Shown here: positions 59,332 to 64,000 of the stretch, piece after piece | How positions within the stretch are numbered: the first letter of the stretch is position 1 | Layout of the letters: every line of letters begins with the position of its first letter | Assembly (NCBI GenBank): GCA_002197995.1 | Contig: NGZR01000003.1 | Span: 1,674,001-1,738,000 of the forward strand | DNA: 64,000 bases | Source of the DNA: Gaeumannomyces sp. JS-464 | Taxonomy: Eukaryota; Ascomycota; Sordariomycetes; Magnaporthales; Magnaporthaceae | Reading direction: 5' to 3' | Made by a program: the position numbers and the translations under genes | The notes under the pieces: model-generated | Seen by the model: the letters and a program-made list of their open reading frames with translations, nothing else | Databases searched by the model: none | Told to the model about the DNA's origin: nothing

Positions 59332-60173
59332 TGTGCACGCCTCCGTGATGTTGCCCCTGGGTGAAACCCGGTCCATGGCTCTTTTGGGAGAAGGGGGTTC
59401 CTCTAGTCGAAACGAGCCAGAGACGGCAGCTTTAAAGGCCTTAACAAACCTCCTCTTGTATCTAGTCCTCAGTTGAAAGACACTAGGAGGTCGGTACCCC
59501 TCCGGGGGCCGGCGGGCAGTGACGTCGGACTCTGCAACCCCCTCGTGGTACTGCCTGGGTAACGCCAATGCAGAGACACCAGCTATCGAATCGGCCAAAG
59601 TGTACATAGACCTTCTGTGGCTATAAAGCGGGCGGTGGGTTGCAAATTGTTATTCATAATTTTTCACCATCTCCTTTTCTTGACGCGGCAGGGCTAGTCG
59701 GGCACGAGGGGTCATAGAAAGGCCGAGAGAGATTTCGGCAGAACGGAATCAAGTACACCTCTCTACCCAGAATACTGGATATGATTATAGGGCTGATCCG
59801 AGATTGAACTCTACAAAGGTCATTAATCTTGACAAATGTCCGCCATGTTGCGCCAAATGCATGGACCGGAAATAACAGGAAATGTACAATCCTTGAATAG
59901 GTGCCCATGGAGGGACAGCAAAAGCACCGCCATAGATTTCGTATGGGTAAGAAGACGAAAAGGGATGGGCTGCCGCCGGAGATGAAGGGAAAAAACACAC
60001 ATGGTAAAAAAGGTAAAACAGGGATCAGAAGACATAAGAGGCTCGCTTGCTTCCTTGCCAACGGGACATCTCATTGCAAGTTTTTTCCCCCCCTTTCAAA
60101 ACGCTCAAATGGGCAGCATTCCTCGCCATAAAAAAAATAAAAAAAAGAACATGAGAAAAGATCTGAGACTCAT

Positions 60174-62047
60174 CTAATCAACACCGGCGTCTGAGTCGCC
60201 CCTTGCCCTGCCTGAGGCGCTGGGGCTCTTCAAGCCCCGTCCGCCGCCCCTGAGTAGGCCGCTGGCCCCGCCCCGACCCCACGCCGGGTCTGACCGCAGG
60301 CCGGGCGACCTCTTGGCTTGCGGCTGCCCCCTGGAAGAGGAGGAGGAAGTGGCGGCGGCAGCAGCGGCCGCGGCGGCGGGGGCTGCAAAGTCCTCCTCAA
60401 GCACGGCCTTGTCCTCATCGTCATCGTCCATCAGGTCGTCATCGTTCATGAGGTCGTCGTACGCGCCCGACGGGCGCAGGCGGCGCATCGACACCGAAGT
60501 CGGCGGCGGCGGCTGCGCAACGTCGTCGTACAGGTTCGGGTCCCGGCCTAGGACGCGGTCCGCCTTGGACGGCACCCGAAGGCCTGGGCTCGCCGGCTGA
60601 GGGTGCTGCCGCTGGTATCGCTGCTGCTGCTGCTGCTGCACGTAATGCCTCCCCGCCCCTCCTGCCGACCCGACTCCCCCGGGCGGCGGCGGCGCGATGG
60701 TCTGGTTCCACGGCGCGGGCCTGTCGTCGTCGTCGTCGGGCTGGCCCCAGCCGGCGGCGCGCTCGCGCTCGCGCTGGCGCTCCCGCTCGCGTGCGAGGTC
60801 GTCGCGCGCCTGCAGCCACCTCGGGCTCGGCTCCCACGACCAGCCGTCGCCAGTCGTGGTGCAGATGGGGAAGGGCCACAGCCAAGGGTTGTGGCCGAAC
60901 AGGTGCAGGTAGTTGCGGCGGACGCCGAGGTCGAAGGCGTTGGGGAGCTTGGCGCTGTCCTGCTCGTCGAGGTACTCGTCGTAGCGCTTGCGGGCCCGGT
61001 GGCGCTCGAGCTCGTCGTACGTCATGCGCCGGCCCATCTGGCCCTCAGGGCCCGGTACGTCGCTGTACGTGGGACCGTTGGGGCCGCCGGCGGGGCTGGG
61101 CGGCGGTCCTCGCCCTCCTCGGGCCGCGTGATGCCCGGCAGGACGTTCTCGTGCAGCTCGAGGAGCTGCTGGCCGTAGCGGGCAGGGAGACGCCGTGGCC
61201 TCCGTGTTGGGCGTCGTAGGCATTGCGCAGCGTCTGGCGCAGGGGCGACAAGTAGCGGGTCTTCTCGAGGCACTCGATGGTTGGTCTGGCCGCGGCCGAC
61301 GAGGACCAGGTGCCAGATGGTGAAGGCGCCGACAACGAGACCAATGATTCCGGCGACGATGCACAGCATGATGAAGTTGACGGGCATCATGTCCTCGACG
61401 TAGGTGGTGTTATTGACGATCTCGTTGTAGACCCAGTCGCCGGCGACGGCGAAGCTGTAGAGGCTAAAGAGGGTGGTGTAGATGAGGAAGAGCAGGAAGG
61501 CCTTGTGGTTGCGCAGGCCGACGCACGTGGCCAGCCAGGGGCAGTGGTGGTCCATCTTGAGGACGCATCGGCGGCAGGTCGAGCAGTGGTGCGCGCGGTC
61601 GGGCTTGCGGGCCTGGCACTTTTTGCAGAAGCGCAGCTCGCCGTTGGACTTGACCGTGAAGGACGTGGCGGCGGGCGCGCCGTGGGTGGGCAGCGCGCTG
61701 TAGCCCTGCGCGTCCGTCGTGCTGCCGGGGGGGTGAAGACGGCGACCGTGTAGGACCAGTTGAGCATGAGGTAGAGCAGGACGCCGACGAGGGAGGACGA
61801 GGGGCCTGGAAGGTAAGCGCGTGGGCCAGGGTCAGTGCGGGTTATGCTACACACATGCACGCATACACACACGGAGATGCGACGGAATGCTCGACGTACC
61901 CAGCCAGGTCGACTTGGTCTTGGTGCCGCCTATGCTGACGACAGCCCAGATGGCCCAGGTGGTGATGCCATAGACGAAAGCGAGCGGAGACAGGCCGACG
62001 CAGGCACAGCAGCAGCGCTCGATCCGCCTGGCGAGGCGGCGCGACAT
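60174..62047 (-). CDS. pfa3: Palmitoyltransferase Pfa3 (DHHC family), four frame breaks
   Basis: DHHC enzymes S-acylate cysteines; Pfa3 acts at the vacuole membrane in yeast. Minus-strand exons 61900-62047 and 60174-61805 with a 94-nt intron; net 593 aa once breaks are allowed for. N-terminal Cys-rich MSRRLARRIERCCCACVGL and two membrane segments precede the zinc/DHHC domain: LRFCKKCQARKPDRAHHCST, CRRCVLKMDHHCPWLATCVG. Two more membrane segments follow, then the family tail FGHNPWLWPFPICTTTGDGW. The C-terminus is Pro/Gln/Asp-rich and disordered. Breaks: one base short in a G7 run at 61727-61733 (before the DHHC domain); one base too many near 61282 (GRGQT|IECLEKTR); one short near 61181; one short near 61110. 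Their sum restores one open frame to the TAG at 60174. Codons between breaks are conserved. Confidence 0.88.
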
Positions 62048-63127
62048 GGTTGCTGGAGGTGCTGGGGACGGCGAGCGAGAGCGCACATCCATGAGAAGGC
62101 CGGCCGGATCAGACGCGAAGCGGGAAACGGGAAAAAAAAAAAAAAAAAAACACAAGTGTCAGCTCTCCGGAGCAGACGGAAAGGGCCCGCGTAGCGACGG
62201 CATGTCCCTCGACAAGCGACTGGTCCGTGGTGCTGTCAAGCGTTGTCAAGCGTTGTGAGGCTGGCCCCCTTTTTTTCCTTGACAGGGACTGGCGAAGTTG
62301 GAACCTCCAAGGGAGGCTCGGGCGAGGCTGATGCGGAGCACGCAAGTTGTGGCAGTGCGGCACATGCCCAACTGGCAGCATTGGGTGACCCACCTGCCTA
62401 CCTACTTGCCCCACAATAAATCAACATCCACCGTTGGATGAAGCCCAGGCGGAAAAAAAGGGGTTATACTTTGCGTCGAGAAACATCCTCTTCATCATAG
62501 CCTGATGGTCTGTCCACAGCGGAAGCTTACAGCTGACAACAACTCTTGGTGGCGTAGACGACGAGAAGAGTGCAACGCATCGGGCACACACCAGCATCTT
62601 GGATTGCGTGGTCGAAATAAACTCTAGCTACCCGAGCCATCTTAGCACAATCCCTCCATCCATCCATCCATCTCCGAATGCCGCCACATACAAGAGCCGC
62701 AATCGACAGTCTGGTGCTGCGCAATGCAGCCAACGACAAAATTTCCCGCGCCTTCAGTTTCCTCTTCGTTAAATTTCACATCTCCCTTCTCGCCTTCTTC
62801 CCCTTCTCCACAGCTAGATGGCCCCCCCTTATGTCAGAGCTACACAACCTGTTGCAGAGTTGCAAGCGGGAAGGACACTGTTGAGCCGCTCACCGGTCCC
62901 ACCCCGATGCAACCCTTTGCTCAACTTGTGACCCCTCCCTCATGGGCAGGACAAGCGGTACATACCAGGCTCGGTACTTGGAATACCAATAAGATCCGTC
63001 TCGACAAAGCAAACCCTCTTTCCTGTTCTTCACATATTAGGCGCCAAAGCCCCCGGAAGTCAGAAAATATTCGACAACATCCATGGCAGAAATGAACAAC
63101 TTACCGTGAGCCCAAGGCAATAACACT
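62048..63127. other. Intergenic: pfa3 promoter side and helicase 3' end
   Basis: Contains A19 at 62132-62150 about 85 bases upstream of the pfa3 start, a CCTACCTACTTGCC motif near 62394-62408 and (CATC)n near 62655-62671. No supportable gene. Confidence 0.45.
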
Positions 63128-64000
63128 TTACTCCATCTCAGTCGCTCGCGAAATTCCGTCAACGAATTCGTGGCGCTGTCCGCCAATGGGAGACCCGCAT
63201 TCCGGGCAGCGAGCCACCTCCATGGGCATGCCACACTCTCCAATGGCGAACTATATGCGCGAAGGAAGATCGAGATAAGCACTGTTAACAAGAGCGCACA
63301 CACGCAACCGGTTGGGGAAAATGGGCGGCTGCAAGGCTCTGCCCGGTTATACTCACAGGGTGACCCTTCTCGCATTTATACCAATGCCCACTGTGCGAGG
63401 CGATGCCCCTCGCGCCGGTGACCATGGCCGTCTTAATAGATGCCATCTCCTCTGCCGTCACAGCCTCGTAGCGATCCTCGTACAGTCGCAACGTCTCCTC
63501 AACCTCGGTCTTCAGCTGGTCGGCGCCACTGAATCACAGGTTGGAGCACGCCTCCAGCGCCTCGCCCAGCAGAACTCGTGCGTTCTCGACCTGGTCTAGC
63601 ACGGCTTGCGCGGTGTGGCAGTGCGACTGGAGGGCTTTGGCCATGCGGCCATGACATAGCGTGAGCTGGACGGCAACCTTGGGGAAGTCTTCTGCACGGC
63701 TCTGCCTGGCAAGCCGCTGGCAGTCGACCAAAATTTTCACCCCATCCTTGGTCACCCTGCCGCGCTGCTGCTCACTCGTTTCAGCTGCGCTCTTGACCCG
63801 ACCATGTTGATAAACCTTGTCTCTTAGCATCATGTCCTGTCCCCTGAACTCCACCACCAACGAGCCAAAGTAAATGTCTCTGTCGATGGAAAGGTGTAGC
63901 TCTGAGGCGTATCCTTGCCTTTGGACTTGACGATCGCATCGCGCAGCTTTTTCGCTGGTTGGTGCTCCGCCCTCATCTGGGATTGGAGCAATCTGGAGAG
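63128..64000 (-). CDS. C-terminal part of NFX1/RZ-finger helicase (ZNFX1/Hrr1-like), 5' partial, disrupted
   Basis: Relatives of this gene are superfamily 1 RNA helicases with NFX1-type and RZ zinc fingers, linked to RNA silencing and heterochromatin in fission yeast (Hrr1) and to RNA surveillance in animals (ZNFX1). Only the C-terminus lies in the window: exons 63357 to beyond 64000, and 63128-63250, with a 106-nt intron (GTGAGT...TATAG). The RZ finger is complete across the junction: SGHWYKCEKGHP, then FAIGECGMPMEVARCPECG, which supplies the Cys/His zinc ligands. Upstream is a helical region (LLGEALEACSNL, ETLRLYEDRYEAVTAEE). Two problems: an in-frame TGA at 63534-63536 between ACSNL and FSGADQLK, and a likely one-base slip near 63885 between QMRAEHQPAKKLRDAIVKSK... 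and RDIYFGSLVVEFRGQ. Minus-strand start is outside the window. Confidence 0.8.

Larger units (their letters stand above)
56570..60173. other. Intergenic, plc1 and pfa3 3' sides
   Basis: The first 400 bases are T-rich and are the likely plc1 3' untranslated region. The rest has C19, A37 and CT repeats, a TAGG cluster near 58140-58160, and a segment at about 59190-59610 with a repeated hairpin-like motif and a 133-codon minus-strand frame (59206-59607) that I could not assign. No gene is supported. Confidence 0.45.

Overview
The window is nuclear DNA of a filamentous ascomycete, most likely a Sordariomycete. It is GC-rich. Its genes carry short GT-AG introns (about 55-185 nt), several with fungal branch points such as TACTAAC. 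The gene set (Cym1, ornithine decarboxylase, Zw10, Plc1, Pfa3, taxilin, a ZNFX1-like helicase) is housekeeping in character. No tRNA, rRNA, CRISPR array or intact transposon was seen. Splice sites were placed by reading consensus signals against conserved protein families; no alignment was run.

Layout. 1-563: 3' end of an unrecognised gene. 1130-2119 (-): UBE2J1-type ER-tail E2 enzyme. 3153-4326 (-): 2EXR-like protein. 5679-6736 (-): nitronate monooxygenase. 7603-9167 (-): uncharacterised low-complexity protein. 10686-12380 (-): taxilin. 13307-16435 (+): Cym1 presequence peptidase, divergent from taxilin. 18751-19806: complex leader of ornithine decarboxylase (19807-21177, +). 21879-25248 (-): second M16 peptidase (YOL098C-like), convergent with ODC and divergent from zw10 (27686-30850, +, nine exons). 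30851-53110: about 22 kb with no supportable gene. 53111-56569 (+): phosphoinositide phospholipase C in one exon. 60174-62047 (-): palmitoyltransferase Pfa3. 63128-64000 (-): C-terminal part of an NFX1/RZ-finger helicase, cut by the window edge.

The genes do not form a pathway or a metabolic cluster. Themes are membrane traffic and signalling (taxilin, Zw10, Pfa3, Plc1), proteostasis (UBE2J1, two M16 peptidases) and polyamine synthesis (ODC).

Two features stand out. First, at least seven otherwise well-conserved genes are broken by frame errors, nearly all a single missing base and often in a G/C run; five other genes read cleanly. In most of these genes one added base per break, or one removed where a base is surplus, restores the family sequence and the exon phases; the zw10 break needs one base fewer or two more, and the helicase also carries an in-frame stop. 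This fits uncorrected sequencing error better than gene decay, but it should be tested. Second, the 22-kb gene-free block upstream of plc1 is rich in long homopolymers, microsatellites and a TAGG-type motif. The most interesting regulatory candidate is the ODC leader, which has two overlapping upstream ORFs inside a likely 5'UTR intron.
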